A stretch of 64,000 nucleotides of DNA from Staphylococcus roterodami (GCA_022493055.1 CP092781.1:1178001-1242000); one strand, 5' to 3'. Positions 1 through 10,396 are shown, counted from the first letter of the stretch. The notes: a model not told the origin generated them from the letters alone. Made by a program: numbers and translations.

Positions 1-179
1 TTAAACAAAGTGGCTTACCTGACTTTTTAGTTGCTAATTTAGTGGAAGATTATCGCATGTTAGAAGTCGCTCGTGATGAAGCGGCAGAACTGATTCATTC
101 TGGTGTATTCTTTGAAAATACGTATCAACATTTGCGTCATTTTATTGAAGAGAATTTATTACATCGAAGTTTTGATTAA
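1..179 (+). CDS. recG: ATP-dependent DNA helicase RecG, C-terminal end (partial)
   Basis: Only the last 58 codons are present, read in the frame that starts at base 3 and ends at TAA 177-179. The tail contains [15 protein letters not shown] and ends [16 protein letters not shown], which I recognise as the C-terminus of staphylococcal RecG. RecG remodels stalled replication forks and Holliday junctions by branch migration; its helicase motifs lie upstream of this window. It precedes fapR, as in other staphylococci, and a hairpin terminator follows it. The short length limits certainty, but the reading frame, stop position and context all agree. Confidence 0.85.
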   Translation, partial: KQSGLPDFLVANLVEDYRMLEVARDEAAELIHSGVFFENTYQHLRHFIEENLLHRSFD

Positions 180-220
180 TTATATTTTTAGAAATTTATG
201 TATCAATATTGACGAGAATT

Positions 221-251
221 GAAAAAAGCTTGATACAAGGGCTTTTTTCCA
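221..251 (+). terminator. Rho-independent terminator after recG
   Basis: GAAAAAAGC (221-229) pairs with GCTTTTTTC (241-249) around an 11-base loop. The right arm carries its own T run. It lies about 40 bases after the recG stop and separates recG from the fapR transcription unit. Confidence 0.7.
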
Positions 252-379
252 GTTAACAACTGACAATATAACAATGTAGAGCTTAGGACATTGACTTATG
301 TTTCAGGCGACTCTACAAAGTGAATGTTACTAATTTATAATTTTTAGCTAAAATAACAACTAAATATTACAGTTATTTG

Positions 380-409
380 TTGAGTGATTTAATTAGAAAG
401 TGTTATGAT
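380..409 (+). promoter_or_regulatory. Likely sigma-A promoter of fapR-plsX-fabD-fabG
   Basis: A -35-like TTGAGT (380-385) and a -10 TATGAT (404-409) are separated by 18 bases, with a TGT extended -10 just before the hexamer. Transcription would start near 416, directly in front of the FapR operator. The assignment is by eye; the -35 box is imperfect. Confidence 0.55.
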
Positions 410-421
410 ATGTGAGGAATG

Positions 422-440
422 TTTAAGACTAGGTACTAAA
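422..440 (+). promoter_or_regulatory. FapR operator
   Basis: TTAAGACTAGGTACTAA (423-439) is the reverse complement of TTAGTACCTAGTCTTAA, the well-known FapR operator core of Bacillus and Staphylococcus. It sits just downstream of the predicted start site, so bound FapR would block its own operon. In this family malonyl-CoA or malonyl-ACP releases the repressor, linking lipid gene expression to precursor supply. Confidence 0.85.
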
Positions 441-457
441 AAATGAGGGGTGAGACG

Positions 458-1015
458 TTGAAACTGAAGAAAGATAAACGTAGAGAAGCAATCAGACAGC
501 AAATTGATAGCAATCCCTTCATCACAGATCATGAACTAAGCGATTTATTTAATGTTAGTATTCAAACAATTCGTTTAGATCGTACTTTTTTAAACATCCC
601 AGAATTAAGGAAGCGCATTAAATTAGTTGCTGAAAAAAATTATGACCAAATAAGTTCAATTGAAGAACAAGAATTTATTGGTGATTTGATTCAAGTCAAT
701 CCAAATGACAAAGCGCAATCGATATTAGATATTACATCGGATTCTGTTTTTCATAAATCTGGAATTGCGCGTGGACATGTATTATTCGCTCAAGCCAATT
801 CATTATGTGTTGCACTTATAAAGCAACCAACTGTTTTGACACATGAAAGCACTATTCAATTTATTGAAAAAGTTAAATTAAATGACACGGTAAGAGCGGA
901 AGCACAAGTTGTAAATCAAACAACGAAACATTATTACGTCGAAGTAAAGTCATATGTTAAACATAAATTAGTTTTCAAAGGAAATTTTAAAATGTTTTAT
1001 GATAAGCGAGGATAA
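458..1015 (+). CDS. fapR: Malonyl-CoA-responsive lipid synthesis repressor FapR
   Basis: FapR represses fatty-acid and phospholipid synthesis genes and is released by malonyl-CoA. The protein (185 aa from TTG 458) has an N-terminal DeoR-like helix-turn-helix (about residues 22-42, [10 protein letters not shown]...IQTIRLDR) and a hot-dog fold effector domain to the C-terminus. I prefer TTG at 458 because GAGGGGTGAG lies just upstream at good spacing; the in-frame ATG at 443 sits 3 bases after the operator with no ribosome binding site and would give 190 aa. It is first in the fapR-plsX-fabD-fabG cluster, with plsX starting 4 bases after its stop. The operator at 422-440 indicates autoregulation. 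It differs from S. aureus FapR as I remember it at about ten positions. Confidence 0.95.
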   Translation: MKLKKDKRREAIRQQIDSNPFITDHELSDLFNVSIQTIRLDRTFLNIPELRKRIKLVAEKNYDQISSIEEQEFIGDLIQVNPNDKAQSILDITSDSVFHKSGIARGHVLFAQANSLCVALIKQPTVLTHESTIQFIEKVKLNDTVRAEAQVVNQTTKHYYVEVKSYVKHKLVFKGNFKMFYDKRG

Positions 1016-1019
1016 AAAA

Positions 1020-2006
1020 ATGGTTAAATTAGCAATTGATATGATGGGTGGCGACAACGCGCCTGATATCGTATTAGAAGCGGTACAAAAGGCAGTTGAA
1101 GATTTCAAAGATTTAGAAATTATATTATTCGGTGATAAAGAGAAATATACTTTGAACCATGATCGAATCGAATTTAGACATTGTTCTGAAAAGATTGAAA
1201 TGGAAGACGAGCCTGTTAGAGCGATTAAACGTAAAAAAGATAGTTCAATGGTGAAAATGGCTGAAGCTGTGAAATCAGGAGAAGCAGATGGATGTGTGTC
1301 AGCAGGTAATACAGGTGCTTTGATGTCAGCTGGTTTATTCATCGTTGGACGTATCAAAGGTGTCGCAAGACCGGCATTAGTTGTAACTTTGCCGACAATC
1401 GATGGTAAAGGTTTTGTCTTTTTAGATGTTGGGGCCAATGCAGACGCTAAACCTGAACATTTATTACAATATGCTCAATTAGGTAATATTTATGCTCAAA
1501 AAATTAGAAATATTAATAATCCGAAAATTTCTTTATTAAATATAGGCACTGAACCAGCAAAAGGTAATAGTTTAACGAAAAAATCTTATTCGCTATTAGA
1601 TCAAGAAGACACATTGAATTTTGTTGGAAACATTGAAGCAAAAACATTAATGGATGGCGATACTGATGTTGTAGTTACAGATGGCTATACAGGAAACATG
1701 GTACTTAAAAACTTAGAAGGTACTGCTAAATCAATTGGCAAAATGTTGAAAGATACAATTATGAGTAGTACTAAAAATAAAATAGCAGGAGCGATTTTGA
1801 AAAAAGATTTAGATGCATTTGCTAAAAAAATGGATTACTCAGAATATGGTGGTTCAGTACTTTTAGGATTAGAAGGTACCGTAGTAAAAGCACATGGAAG
1901 CTCTAATGCGAAAGCTTTTTATTCTGCAATTAGACAAGCGAAAATCGCTGGAGAACAAAATATTGTTCGAACAATGAAAGAGACTGTAGGTGAATCAAAT
2001 GAGTAA
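1020..2006 (+). CDS. plsX: Phosphate acyltransferase PlsX
   Basis: PlsX converts acyl-ACP to acyl-phosphate, the donor for PlsY in the first step of phosphatidic acid synthesis; it is a peripheral membrane enzyme. The 328-aa product is the usual length and opens with [14 protein letters not shown], the family's N-terminal GGD signature; a second conserved block is VDGYTGN-like ([13 protein letters not shown], about residue 220). I chose ATG 1020, preceded by GCGAGG, over a longer reading from 999 because it restores the known N-terminus. The 3' end overlaps fabD by 8 bases, indicating translational coupling within the FapR-controlled operon. Confidence 0.97.
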   Translation: MVKLAIDMMGGDNAPDIVLEAVQKAVEDFKDLEIILFGDKEKYTLNHDRIEFRHCSEKIEMEDEPVRAIKRKKDSSMVKMAEAVKSGEADGCVSAGNTGALMSAGLFIVGRIKGVARPALVVTLPTIDGKGFVFLDVGANADAKPEHLLQYAQLGNIYAQKIRNINNPKISLLNIGTEPAKGNSLTKKSYSLLDQEDTLNFVGNIEAKTLMDGDTDVVVTDGYTGNMVLKNLEGTAKSIGKMLKDTIMSSTKNKIAGAILKKDLDAFAKKMDYSEYGGSVLLGLEGTVVKAHGSSNAKAFYSAIRQAKIAGEQNIVRTMKETVGESNE

Positions 2007-2925
2007 AATAGCAATTATTTTTCCAGGACAAGGTGCCCAAAAAGTTGGTATGGCACAAGATTTATATAACAACAATGAACAAGCAACTGAAATTTTAACT
2101 TCAGCAGCAAATACATTGGATTTTGACATTTTAGAGACAATGTTTACTGATGAAGATGGCAAATTAGGTGAAACTGAAAACACGCAACCAGCTTTGTTGA
2201 CACATAGTTCTGCATTATTGGCAGCACTTAAAAATTTGAATCCAGATTATACTATGGGGCATAGTTTAGGTGAGTATTCAAGTTTAGTTGCAGCTAATGT
2301 ATTATCATTTGAAGATGCAGTTAAAATTGTTAGAAAGCGCGGTCAATTAATGGCACAAGCATTTCCAAGTGGCGTTGGTAGCATGGCAGCTGTGTTGGGC
2401 TTAGATTACAATGAAGTGGATGATATATGTAAATCGTTATCAACAGAAGATAAGGTCATCGAACCAGCGAATATAAATTGCCCAGGACAAATTGTTGTTT
2501 CAGGGCACAAAGAATTAATTGATGAACTTGTTGAAAAAGGTAAATCTTTAGGCGCAAAACGTGTAATGCCTCTTGCAGTTTCAGGGCCATTCCATTCTTC
2601 GTTAATGAAAGTTATTGAAGAGGACTTTTTAAATTATATTAATCAATTCGAATGGAACGATGCAAAGTTTCCTGTAGTTCAAAATGTAAACGCTCAAGGT
2701 GAGACGGATAAAGAAGTAATTAAATTGAACATGGTAAAACAACTATATTCACCAGTACAATTTATTAAATCAACTGAATGGTTAATCGATCAAGGTGTTG
2801 ATCATTTTATTGAGATAGGTCCTGGTAAAGTTTTATCTGGCTTAATTAAAAAAATAAATAGAGATGTTAAGTTAACATCTATTCAAACTTTAGAAGATGT
2901 GAAAGGATGGAATGAAAATGACTAA
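1999..2925 (+). CDS. fabD: Malonyl-CoA:ACP transacylase FabD
   Basis: FabD loads malonyl groups from CoA onto acyl carrier protein for type II fatty-acid synthesis. The 308-aa protein contains the nucleophile motif GHSLGE with Ser89 and a second catalytic residue, His199 in SGPFHSS, plus the N-terminal FPGQGAQ block. ATG 1999 overlaps the plsX stop; AGGTG upstream gives the ribosome binding site. It also overlaps fabG by 14 bases. Position and length match S. aureus FabD. Regulation is expected through the upstream FapR operator. Confidence 0.97.
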   Translation: MSKIAIIFPGQGAQKVGMAQDLYNNNEQATEILTSAANTLDFDILETMFTDEDGKLGETENTQPALLTHSSALLAALKNLNPDYTMGHSLGEYSSLVAANVLSFEDAVKIVRKRGQLMAQAFPSGVGSMAAVLGLDYNEVDDICKSLSTEDKVIEPANINCPGQIVVSGHKELIDELVEKGKSLGAKRVMPLAVSGPFHSSLMKVIEEDFLNYINQFEWNDAKFPVVQNVNAQGETDKEVIKLNMVKQLYSPVQFIKSTEWLIDQGVDHFIEIGPGKVLSGLIKKINRDVKLTSIQTLEDVKGWNEND

Positions 2926-3652
2926 AAGTGCTTTAGTAACAGGAGCATCAAGAGGGATTGGACGTAGTATTGCGTTACAATTAGCAGAAGAAGGATATAA
3001 TGTAGCAGTAAACTATGCAGGCAGCAAAGAGAAGGCTGAAGCAGTAGTCGAAGAAATTAAAGCTAAAGGTGTAGACAGTTTTGCAATTCAAGCAAATGTT
3101 GCTGATGCTGATGAAGTGAAAGCAATGATTAAAGAAGTGGTAAGTCAATTTGGTTCTTTAGATGTTTTAGTAAATAATGCGGGTATTACGCGTGATAACT
3201 TATTAATGCGTATGAAAGAACAAGAGTGGGATGATGTAATTGACACGAACTTAAAAGGTGTATTTAATTGTATCCAAAAAGCAACACCTCAGATGTTAAG
3301 ACAACGTAGTGGTGCAATTATTAACTTATCAAGTGTTGTTGGTGCTGTTGGTAATCCTGGACAAGCCAATTATGTTGCTACTAAAGCTGGTGTAATTGGG
3401 TTAACAAAATCTGCAGCGCGTGAATTAGCTTCACGTGGTATTACAGTTAACGCTGTAGCACCTGGATTTATTGTTTCTGATATGACTGATGCATTAAGTG
3501 ATGAGTTGAAAGAACAAATGCTTACACAAATTCCATTAGCTCGTTTCGGGCAAGATACTGATATTGCCAACACTGTTGCATTCTTAGCATCAGATAAAGC
3601 GAAATATATTACTGGACAAACTATTCATGTAAATGGCGGTATGTTCATGTAA
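2912..3652 (+). CDS. fabG: 3-oxoacyl-ACP reductase FabG
   Basis: FabG reduces 3-oxoacyl-ACP with NADPH in each elongation cycle. It is a classic short-chain dehydrogenase: TGASRGIG dinucleotide-binding motif (residues 10-17), NNAG (88-91), and the catalytic Ser141, Tyr154 and Lys158 (YVATK). The length (246 aa) is typical. Two starts, ATG 2912 and ATG 2918, are possible; AAAGGATGG upstream is better spaced for 2918 (244 aa), but 2912 is the form usually annotated. It overlaps fabD and ends the coupled run; a 370-base structured non-coding region separates it from acpP. Confidence 0.97.
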   Translation: MKMTKSALVTGASRGIGRSIALQLAEEGYNVAVNYAGSKEKAEAVVEEIKAKGVDSFAIQANVADADEVKAMIKEVVSQFGSLDVLVNNAGITRDNLLMRMKEQEWDDVIDTNLKGVFNCIQKATPQMLRQRSGAIINLSSVVGAVGNPGQANYVATKAGVIGLTKSAARELASRGITVNAVAPGFIVSDMTDALSDELKEQMLTQIPLARFGQDTDIANTVAFLASDKAKYITGQTIHVNGGMFM

Positions 3653-3960
3653 TATATTTGAGCTAAAGCTCATTGACGCAGTAGTTGACTGGTCATCCAA
3701 TGGAGAATTGCCTGACCTAGTCAACATTGCGGGGGAAATTCTAAGCAACCTAGATAAGGCTCCAGAATTTCTCCCTAAGAAACACTAATCAATAAATTGA
3801 TAAGTAGATTTAGAGGAACGCCTGAGCTAAAGCTCATGCATAAGAAACACTAATCATTAAAAATGATAAGAAGATTAGAGGAACACCTGAGCTAAAGCTC
3901 ATGCATAAGAAACACTAATCATTAAAAATGATAAGTGTTTCTAAAATTTCTACTTGTTTT
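3653..3960 (+). repeat. Multi-hairpin region with 65-base tandem repeats, fabG-acpP intergenic
   Basis: This 370-base gap holds no gene. GAGCTAAAGCTC, itself a perfect hairpin, occurs three times (3660-3671, 3824-3835, 3889-3900). A 65-base unit starting at 3821 is followed by a second copy starting at 3886 whose first 50 bases are identical; the second half of a third, degenerate unit lies at 3771-3820. Two other strong stems precede these: GTTGACTGGTCA (3684-3695) with TGACCTAGTCAAC (3713-3725, one bulge), and GGGGGAAATTCT (3731-3742) with AGAATTTCTCCC (3764-3775, 12 bp with one G-U). The last repeat ends in a 15-bp stem with a single mismatch (3909-3941). Function unknown; candidates are terminator/attenuator, RNA processing element or a VNTR locus. 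Confidence 0.8.
3909..3941 (+). terminator. Terminator-like hairpin before acpP
   Basis: GAAACACTAATCATT (3909-3923) pairs with AATGATAAGTGTTTC (3927-3941) with one A-A mismatch and a 3-base loop. The following sequence is only moderately T-rich, with a run of T at 3957-3962, so termination may be partial. It is formed by the final copy of the tandem repeat and could decouple acpP from the fapR operon. Confidence 0.5.
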
Positions 3961-4025
3961 TTAGAATTTAAAATGGGAAAATATAGTAGTCTATGTATAG
4001 GCATTTTTAAAGGAGGTGAATCGAC

Positions 4026-4259
4026 GTGGAAAATTTCGATAAAGTAAAAGATATCATCGTTGACCGTTTAGGTGTAGACGCTGATAAAGTAACTGAAGAT
4101 GCATCTTTCAAAGATGATTTAGGCGCTGACTCACTTGATATCGCTGAATTAGTAATGGAATTAGAAGACGAGTTTGGTACTGAAATTCCTGATGAAGAAG
4201 CTGAAAAAATCAACACTGTTGGTGATGCTGTTAAATTTATTAACAGTCTTGAAAAATAA
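4026..4259 (+). CDS. acpP: Acyl carrier protein
   Basis: Acyl carrier protein holds growing fatty acids on a phosphopantetheine arm and supplies FabD, FabG, PlsX and others. The acidic 77-aa protein contains [10 protein letters not shown], with Ser36 as the attachment site. The start codon is GTG, with a near-perfect AGGAGGTG seven bases upstream (4011-4018), consistent with very high expression. It is also called hmrB in S. aureus. It is separated from fabG by the repeat region and followed by its own terminator, so it can be expressed independently of the FapR operon. Confidence 0.97.
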
Positions 4260-4271
4260 TAAATCTTACAT

Positions 4272-4304
4272 CTGGGTCGTCAGTATTGTCGACTCAGTTT
4301 TTTT
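4272..4304 (+). terminator. Rho-independent terminator after acpP
   Basis: CTGGGTCG (4272-4279) pairs with CGACTCAG (4290-4297), with one G-U pair, followed by seven T. It lies 12 bases after the acpP stop. Confidence 0.85.
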
Positions 4305-4374
4305 CTTTAATTATCAATAGTTTTAACGTAAAATTAAAGATGATTCGAGAGCAATACATAAAGGAGATAATGAA

Positions 4375-5106
4375 ATGTCTAAACAAAAGAAAAGTGAGAT
4401 AGTTAATCGTTTTAGAAAGCGTTTTGATACTAAAATGACAGAATTAGGCTTTACTTATCATAATATTGATTTATACCAACAAGCATTTTCACATTCAAGT
4501 TTTATTAATGATTTTAATATGAATCGCTTAGATCACAACGAACGTTTAGAATTTTTGGGTGATGCGGTATTAGAATTGACGGTTTCACGATATTTATTTG
4601 ATAAACACCCTAACTTGCCGGAAGGGAATTTAACAAAAATGCGTGCCACTATTGTATGTGAGCCCTCACTTGTAATATTTGCGAATAAAATTGGATTAAA
4701 CGAAATGATTTTACTTGGGAAAGGTGAAGAAAAAACAGGTGGACGTACACGACCATCATTGATTTCTGATGCATTTGAAGCATTTATAGGTGCCATGTAC
4801 TTAGATCAAGGACTAGATGTGGTTTGGCGCTTTGCTGAGAAAGTGATTTTCCCGCATGTAGAACAAAATGAATTATTAGGTGTTGTTGATTTTAAAACAC
4901 AATTTCAAGAATATGTACATCAACAAAATAAAGGTGATGTAACATATAATCTGATTAAAGAAGAAGGTCCTGCACATCATCGATTGTTCACATCTGAAGT
5001 TATTTTGCAAGGACAAGCAATAGCTGAAGGTAAAGGGAAAACAAAAAAAGAATCAGAGCAACGTGCTGCTGAAAGTGCATATAAACAATTAAAACAAATT
5101 AAATGA
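4375..5106 (+). CDS. rnc: Ribonuclease III
   Basis: RNase III cuts double-stranded RNA, maturing rRNA and processing many mRNAs and antisense pairs in staphylococci. The 243-aa protein has the endonuclease signature NERLEFLGD (residues 55-63), carrying the metal-binding acidic residues, and a C-terminal double-stranded RNA-binding domain (about 168-240, ending in the Ala-rich helix [13 protein letters not shown]). AAGGAG precedes ATG 4375. It lies upstream of smc and ftsY, the usual Firmicute order. Confidence 0.97.
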   Translation: MSKQKKSEIVNRFRKRFDTKMTELGFTYHNIDLYQQAFSHSSFINDFNMNRLDHNERLEFLGDAVLELTVSRYLFDKHPNLPEGNLTKMRATIVCEPSLVIFANKIGLNEMILLGKGEEKTGGRTRPSLISDAFEAFIGAMYLDQGLDVVWRFAEKVIFPHVEQNELLGVVDFKTQFQEYVHQQNKGDVTYNLIKEEGPAHHRLFTSEVILQGQAIAEGKGKTKKESEQRAAESAYKQLKQIK

Positions 5107-5236
5107 TGAGTGACTAAGTATTAAAAAGGATTTATGAAAGAATTTTTTATATTTTATTGAACAACTGCACTGTAAATTTTACATAAATGAATTAAAACTT
5201 ATAGGTGTTCTATAAAATAGTGATAAGGAGTTAAGG

Positions 5237-8200
5237 ATGGTTTATTTAAAATCAATAGACGCTATTGGATTTAAATCTTTTGCAGATCAAACGAATGTAC
5301 AATTTGATAAAGGTGTTACTGCAATAGTTGGTCCAAATGGAAGTGGTAAAAGTAATATTACAGATGCCATTAAATGGGTATTGGGTGAACAATCAGCAAA
5401 ATCGCTACGTGGTTCTAAAATGGAAGACATTATTTTTTCAGGAGCAGAACACCGTAAGGCTCAAAATTATGCTGAAGTACAATTAAGATTAGATAATCAT
5501 TCTAAAAAGCTCAGCGTTGATGAAAATGAAGTTGTTGTTACTAGAAGATTATATCGTAGCGGCGAAAGTGAATACTACTTAAATAATGATCGTGCAAGGT
5601 TAAAAGATATTGCTGATTTATTTTTAGATTCTGGATTAGGTAAAGAAGCATATAGTATTATATCTCAAGGTAGAGTCGATGAGATACTTAATGCGAAACC
5701 AATTGATAGACGTCAAATTATTGAAGAGTCAGCGGGAGTGCTTAAATACAAAAAGCGTAAAGCTGAATCATTAAATAAATTGGATCAAACTGAGGATAAT
5801 TTAACAAGAGTTGAAGATATTCTATACGATTTAGAAGGTCGTGTAGAACCACTTAAAGAAGAGGCGGCAGTTGCAAAAGAATATAAGACACTTTCACAAC
5901 AAATGAAGCATAGTGATATTGTTGTAACAGTGCATGATATCGATCAATATACTAATGATAATCAACAATTAGATCAACGCTTAAATGATTTAAAAGGTCA
6001 ACAAGCTGCAAAGGAATCGAATAAACAAAGTCTAAGCCAGAAAATTCAACAATATAAAGGTGAACGTCAACAAATTGATAACGATGTTGAGTCGATGAAC
6101 TATCAATTAGTAAAAGCGACTGAAGCTTTTGAAAAATATACAGGTCAGTTAAATGTTTTGGAAGAGAGAAAGAAGAATCAATCTGAAACAAATGCTCGTT
6201 ATGAAGAAGAACAAGAAAATTTAAATGAGCTTTTGGAAAATATAATAAATGAACAGACAGAGGCTAAAGGTGCCCTTGAAACTTTAAAATCAAAACAAAA
6301 AGAACTAAACGGTATTATTCGTCAATTGGAAGAACAGTTATATATTTCGGATGAAGCTCATGATGAAAAACTAGAAGAAATTAAAAACGAATACTACACT
6401 CTAATGTCTGAACAATCAGATGTTAACAATGATATTCGCTTTTTAAAACATACAATTGAAGAGAATGAAGCTAAAAAATCACGACTTGATTCTCGATTAG
6501 TTGAAGTGTTTGAACAATTAAAAGAAATTCAGGGTCAAATTGAAACGACGAAAAAGGAATATCAGAAAGTTAGCAAAGAATTAGCTGTCGTTGATAAAGA
6601 AATTAAAGATATAGAAAAAGCATTAACTGATACTAAAAAATCGCAAAATGAATATGAAGAAAAATTATATCAGGCGTATCGATATACTGAAAAAATGAAA
6701 ACGCGAATTGATAGTTTAGCTACACAAGAAGAGGAGTATACGTATTTCTTTAATGGTGTTAAACACATTTTAAAAGCTAAGCATAAAGATTTGAAAGGTA
6801 TACATGGTGCAGTTGCTGAAATTATTGATGTTCCGTCAAAATTAACGCAAGCAATAGAAACAGCGTTAGGTGCATCTTTGCAACATATTATTGTCGATTC
6901 GGAAAAAGATGGACGTAATGCCATTCAATTTTTAAAAGAGCGTAACTTAGGCCGTGCAACATTTTTACCATTAAATGTAATTCAAAGCAGAGTGATTGCC
7001 ACTGAAATTAAATCAATAGCGAGTAATACTGATGGATTTATTAGTATTGCTTCGGAGGCTGTGAAAGTAGCTCCTGAATATCAAAATATAATCGGGAATT
7101 TATTAGGAAATACAATTATTGTTGATCACTTAAAGCATGCAAATGAATTAGCTCGTGCGATAAAATATCGAACACGAATCGTCACGCTTGAAGGTGACAT
7201 TGTAAATCCAGGTGGTTCTATGACAGGTGGTGGAGCTCGAAAATCTAAGAGTATCTTGTCGCAAAAAGATGAGCTAACTACTATGAGGAATCAATTAGAA
7301 GATTATTTACGTCAAACTGAGTCATTTGAACAGCAATTTAAAGATTTAAAAGCAAAAAGCGACCAATTAAGTGAACAGTACTTTGAAAAAAGTCAAAAAC
7401 ATAATGTATTAAAAGAGCAAGTCCATCATTTAGAAATGGAACTTGATCGATTAACAACTCAAGAAACACAAATAAAAAATGATCATGAAGAGTTTGAATT
7501 CGAAAAAAATGATGGTTATACCAGTGACAAGAGTCGTCAAACTTTAAGTGAAAAAGAAGCGCAATTAGAAAATATTAAATCATCTTTAAAACGTTTAGAG
7601 GATGAAATTGAACGCTATACTAAACTTTCTAAGGAAGGTAAAGAAAGTGTTTCAAAAACACAACAATCATTGCATCAAAAACAATCTGATTTAGCTGTTG
7701 TGAAAGAGCGAATTAAAGGACAACAACAAACAATTGAACGGTTAAATAATCAACATCAACAAACGAAACATCAATTAAAAGAAGTTAAAGAAAAAATTGA
7801 ATTCTTTAATTCTGATGAAGTAATGGGTGAACAAGCTTTTCAAAATATTAAAGATCAAATTAATGGCCAACAAGAAACAAGAACACGTTTATCAGATGAA
7901 TTAGACAAATTAAAACAGCAGCGTATTGACTTGAATGAACAAATTGACACTCAAGAAGCAATGTTGCAAGAATGTCATCAAGATATTTTATCGATAGAAA
8001 ATCACTATCAAGATATTAAAGCTGAACAATCAAAACTAGATGTCTTGATTCATCATGCAATGGATCATCTAAATGACGAATATCAATTAACAGTTGAACG
8101 CGCAAAAGCTGAATATGTAAGTGAAGAGTCGATTGATACTTTGCGTAAAAAAGTGAAATTAATGAAGATGTCTATTGAAGAGTTGGGACCTGTCAATTTG

Positions 8201-8806
8201 AATGCTATTGAACAATTTGAAGAATTGAATGAACGCTTTACATTTTTAAGCGAACAACGTACAGATCTTCGTAAAGCTAAAGAAACGTTAGAGCAAATCA
8301 TTAATGAAATGGATCAAGAAGTAACAGAGCGTTTTAAAGAGACATTCCATGCGATTCAAGGACACTTTACTACTGTTTTCAAACAACTTTTTGGCGGTGG
8401 CCAAGCAGAATTACAAATGACAGAATCTGATTATTTAACTGCGGGTATTGATATTGTAGTTCAACCACCAGGTAAAAAATTACAGCATTTGTCATTATTA
8501 AGTGGTGGAGAACGTGCATTAACAGCAATAGCCCTTTTATTTGCCATTTTAAAAGTTAGATCTGCACCGTTTGTCATATTAGATGAAGTAGAAGCGGCAT
8601 TGGATGAAGCTAACGTCATCAGATATGCGACATATTTAAATGAATTGTCAGATGAAACGCAGTTCATAGTTATTACGCACCGTAAAGGTACTATGGAATT
8701 TGCAGATAGATTATATGGTGTAACAATGCAAGAATCAGGTGTAACTAAACTTGTTAGTGTGAATTTAAATACAATAGATGATGTGTTGAAGGAGGAACAA
8801 TCATGA
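5237..8806 (+). CDS. smc: Chromosome segregation protein SMC
   Basis: SMC forms the core of the bacterial condensin with ScpA and ScpB, compacting and segregating the chromosome. The 1189-aa protein shows the full architecture: N-terminal Walker A GPNGSGKSN (32-40), a long Gln/Glu/Lys-rich coiled coil, a globular hinge (about 515-675), a returning coiled coil, and a C-terminal head with signature LSGGE (from 1088) and Walker B FVILDE (1112-1117). AAGGAG lies six bases upstream of the ATG. Its stop overlaps the ftsY start by 4 bases (ATGA), implying coupled translation. Confidence 0.98.
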   Translation: MVYLKSIDAIGFKSFADQTNVQFDKGVTAIVGPNGSGKSNITDAIKWVLGEQSAKSLRGSKMEDIIFSGAEHRKAQNYAEVQLRLDNHSKKLSVDENEVVVTRRLYRSGESEYYLNNDRARLKDIADLFLDSGLGKEAYSIISQGRVDEILNAKPIDRRQIIEESAGVLKYKKRKAESLNKLDQTEDNLTRVEDILYDLEGRVEPLKEEAAVAKEYKTLSQQMKHSDIVVTVHDIDQYTNDNQQLDQRLNDLKGQQAAKESNKQSLSQKIQQYKGERQQIDNDVESMNYQLVKATEAFEKYTGQLNVLEERKKNQSETNARYEEEQENLNELLENIINEQTEAKGALETLKSKQKELNGIIRQLEEQLYISDEAHDEKLEEIKNEYYTLMSEQSDVNNDIRFLKHTIEENEAKKSRLDSRLVEVFEQLKEIQGQIETTKKEYQKVSKELAVVDKEIKDIEKALTDTKKSQNEYEEKLYQAYRYTEKMKTRIDSLATQEEEYTYFFNGVKHILKAKHKDLKGIHGAVAEIIDVPSKLTQAIETALGASLQHIIVDSEKDGRNAIQFLKERNLGRATFLPLNVIQSRVIATEIKSIASNTDGFISIASEAVKVAPEYQNIIGNLLGNTIIVDHLKHANELARAIKYRTRIVTLEGDIVNPGGSMTGGGARKSKSILSQKDELTTMRNQLEDYLRQTESFEQQFKDLKAKSDQLSEQYFEKSQKHNVLKEQVHHLEMELDRLTTQETQIKNDHEEFEFEKNDGYTSDKSRQTLSEKEAQLENIKSSLKRLEDEIERYTKLSKEGKESVSKTQQSLHQKQSDLAVVKERIKGQQQTIERLNNQHQQTKHQLKEVKEKIEFFNSDEVMGEQAFQNIKDQINGQQETRTRLSDELDKLKQQRIDLNEQIDTQEAMLQECHQDILSIENHYQDIKAEQSKLDVLIHHAMDHLNDEYQLTVERAKAEYVSEESIDTLRKKVKLMKMSIEELGPVNLNAIEQFEELNERFTFLSEQRTDLRKAKETLEQIINEMDQEVTERFKETFHAIQGHFTTVFKQLFGGGQAELQMTESDYLTAGIDIVVQPPGKKLQHLSLLSGGERALTAIALLFAILKVRSAPFVILDEVEAALDEANVIRYATYLNELSDETQFIVITHRKGTMEFADRLYGVTMQESGVTKLVSVNLNTIDDVLKEEQS

Positions 8807-10053
8807 GCTTTTTTAAACGCTTAAAAGATAAATTTGCTACAAATAAAGAAAATGAAGAAGTAAAATCATTAAATGAAGAAAAAAGTCAAGATAAACTAGA
8901 TGATACACGTTCGGATGTTTCAACACAGGATGTAAATGAAGTCGAAGAAACAGTTGAAGTGAAAAAGAAGCCTAGAAAATTAAGTGAAGCGGACTTTGAT
9001 GACGATGGTTTAATTTCGATTGAAGATTTTGAAGAAATTGAAGCTCAAAAAATGGGCGCTAAATTTAAAGCAGGACTTGAAAAATCACGTCAAAACTTCC
9101 AGGAACAATTAAATAATTTAATTGCTAGATACCGTAAAGTAGATGAAGACTTTTTTGAAGCTTTAGAAGAAATGTTAATTACAGCAGATGTAGGATTTAA
9201 TACTGTAATGACATTAACTGAAGAACTGCGTATGGAAGCACAACGAAGAAACATTCAAGATACAGAAGATTTACGTGAAGTTATCGTCGAGAAAATTGTT
9301 GAAATTTATCATCAAGAAGACGATAATTCTGAAGCGATGAATTTAGAAGATGGTCGCTTAAATGTCATTTTAATGGTAGGTGTAAATGGTGTTGGTAAAA
9401 CAACAACTATCGGGAAATTAGCTTATCGATATAAAATGGAAGGCAAAAAAGTAATGTTAGCAGCTGGTGATACATTTAGAGCAGGTGCTATTGACCAGTT
9501 GAAAGTGTGGGGCGAACGCGTCGGTGTGGACGTTATTAGTCAAAGTGAAGGTTCAGATCCAGCGGCTGTTATGTACGATGCAATTAATGCAGCTAAAAAT
9601 AAAAATATTGATATCTTAATTTGCGATACAGCTGGTCGTTTACAAAACAAAACGAACTTAATGCAAGAGTTAGAAAAAGTTAAACGTGTAATCAATCGAG
9701 CTGTACCTGATGCACCACACGAAGCATTATTATGTTTAGATGCAACAACAGGTCAAAATGCATTATCTCAAGCTAGAAACTTTAAAGAAGTAACTGATGT
9801 TACTGGTATCGTTTTAACAAAGTTAGATGGTACTGCAAAAGGTGGTATTGTTTTAGCTATTCGAAATGAATTGCATATTCCTGTTAAATACGTAGGTTTA
9901 GGTGAGCAATTAGATGATTTACAACCATTTAACCCAGAAAGTTATGTTTATGGTCTATTTGCGGATATGATTGAGCAAAATGAAGATATTACAACAGTTG
10001 AAGGCAATAAAGGTGAAACAGACGAAAAGGATGTTCAACATGAGTCAAAATGA
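8803..10053 (+). CDS. ftsY: Signal recognition particle receptor FtsY
   Basis: FtsY is the membrane-associated GTPase that docks SRP-ribosome complexes at the Sec translocon. The 416-aa protein has a highly charged N-terminal A region (about 1-100), an NG domain with P-loop GVNGVGKT (193-200), DTAGR and TKLDG guanine-recognition motifs. It starts within the smc stop and overlaps ylxM by 14 bases; its partner gene ffh follows. The cluster ftsY-ylxM-ffh places receptor and particle protein in one unit. Confidence 0.97.
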   Translation: MSFFKRLKDKFATNKENEEVKSLNEEKSQDKLDDTRSDVSTQDVNEVEETVEVKKKPRKLSEADFDDDGLISIEDFEEIEAQKMGAKFKAGLEKSRQNFQEQLNNLIARYRKVDEDFFEALEEMLITADVGFNTVMTLTEELRMEAQRRNIQDTEDLREVIVEKIVEIYHQEDDNSEAMNLEDGRLNVILMVGVNGVGKTTTIGKLAYRYKMEGKKVMLAAGDTFRAGAIDQLKVWGERVGVDVISQSEGSDPAAVMYDAINAAKNKNIDILICDTAGRLQNKTNLMQELEKVKRVINRAVPDAPHEALLCLDATTGQNALSQARNFKEVTDVTGIVLTKLDGTAKGGIVLAIRNELHIPVKYVGLGEQLDDLQPFNPESYVYGLFADMIEQNEDITTVEGNKGETDEKDVQHESK

Positions 10054-10372
10054 TTTAGTTAAAACATTGCGCATGAACTATCTGTTTGATTTTTACCAAT
10101 CATTATTGACGAATAAACAACGCAATTATTTGGAATTGTTTTACTTAGAAGATTATTCATTAAGTGAAATTGCCGATACTTTTAATGTGAGTAGACAAGC
10201 AGTTTATGATAATATAAGAAGAACTGGCGATTTAGTTGAAGATTATGAAAAGAAGCTAGAATTATATCAAAAATTTGAGCAACGCCGTGATATATATGAG
10301 CAAATGAAACAACATTTAAATGATCCTGAGCAAATAAAACGTTATATTCAACAATTAGAAGACTTAGAATAG
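10040..10372 (+). CDS. ylxM: YlxM family (UPF0122) helix-turn-helix protein
   Basis: This 110-aa protein belongs to the YlxM/UPF0122 family, a small sigma-factor-like helix-turn-helix protein encoded next to ffh and thought to modulate SRP assembly or its expression. The HTH is visible at about residues 31-60 ([23 protein letters not shown]). I chose ATG 10040, spaced 9 bases from AAAAGG; an in-frame ATG at 10031 would add three residues. It overlaps the ftsY end and is followed 24 bases later by ffh. The precise function in this organism is not evident from sequence. Confidence 0.93.
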   Translation: MSQNDLVKTLRMNYLFDFYQSLLTNKQRNYLELFYLEDYSLSEIADTFNVSRQAVYDNIRRTGDLVEDYEKKLELYQKFEQRRDIYEQMKQHLNDPEQIKRYIQQLEDLE

Positions 10373-10396
10373 TTTAAATATAGGGAGGACAACGAT

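Noticed and set aside
968..1438. Long minus-strand open frame opposite plsX
   Set aside because: It is antisense to a strongly supported gene, lacks a ribosome binding site and its translation is Ser/Ile/Thr-rich, as expected for a shadow frame in AT-rich DNA.
3653..3960. CRISPR array or STAR element in the fabG-acpP repeats
   Set aside because: Units are only two to three, directly adjacent without unique spacers, and they lack the GC-rich STAR core, so neither class fits.
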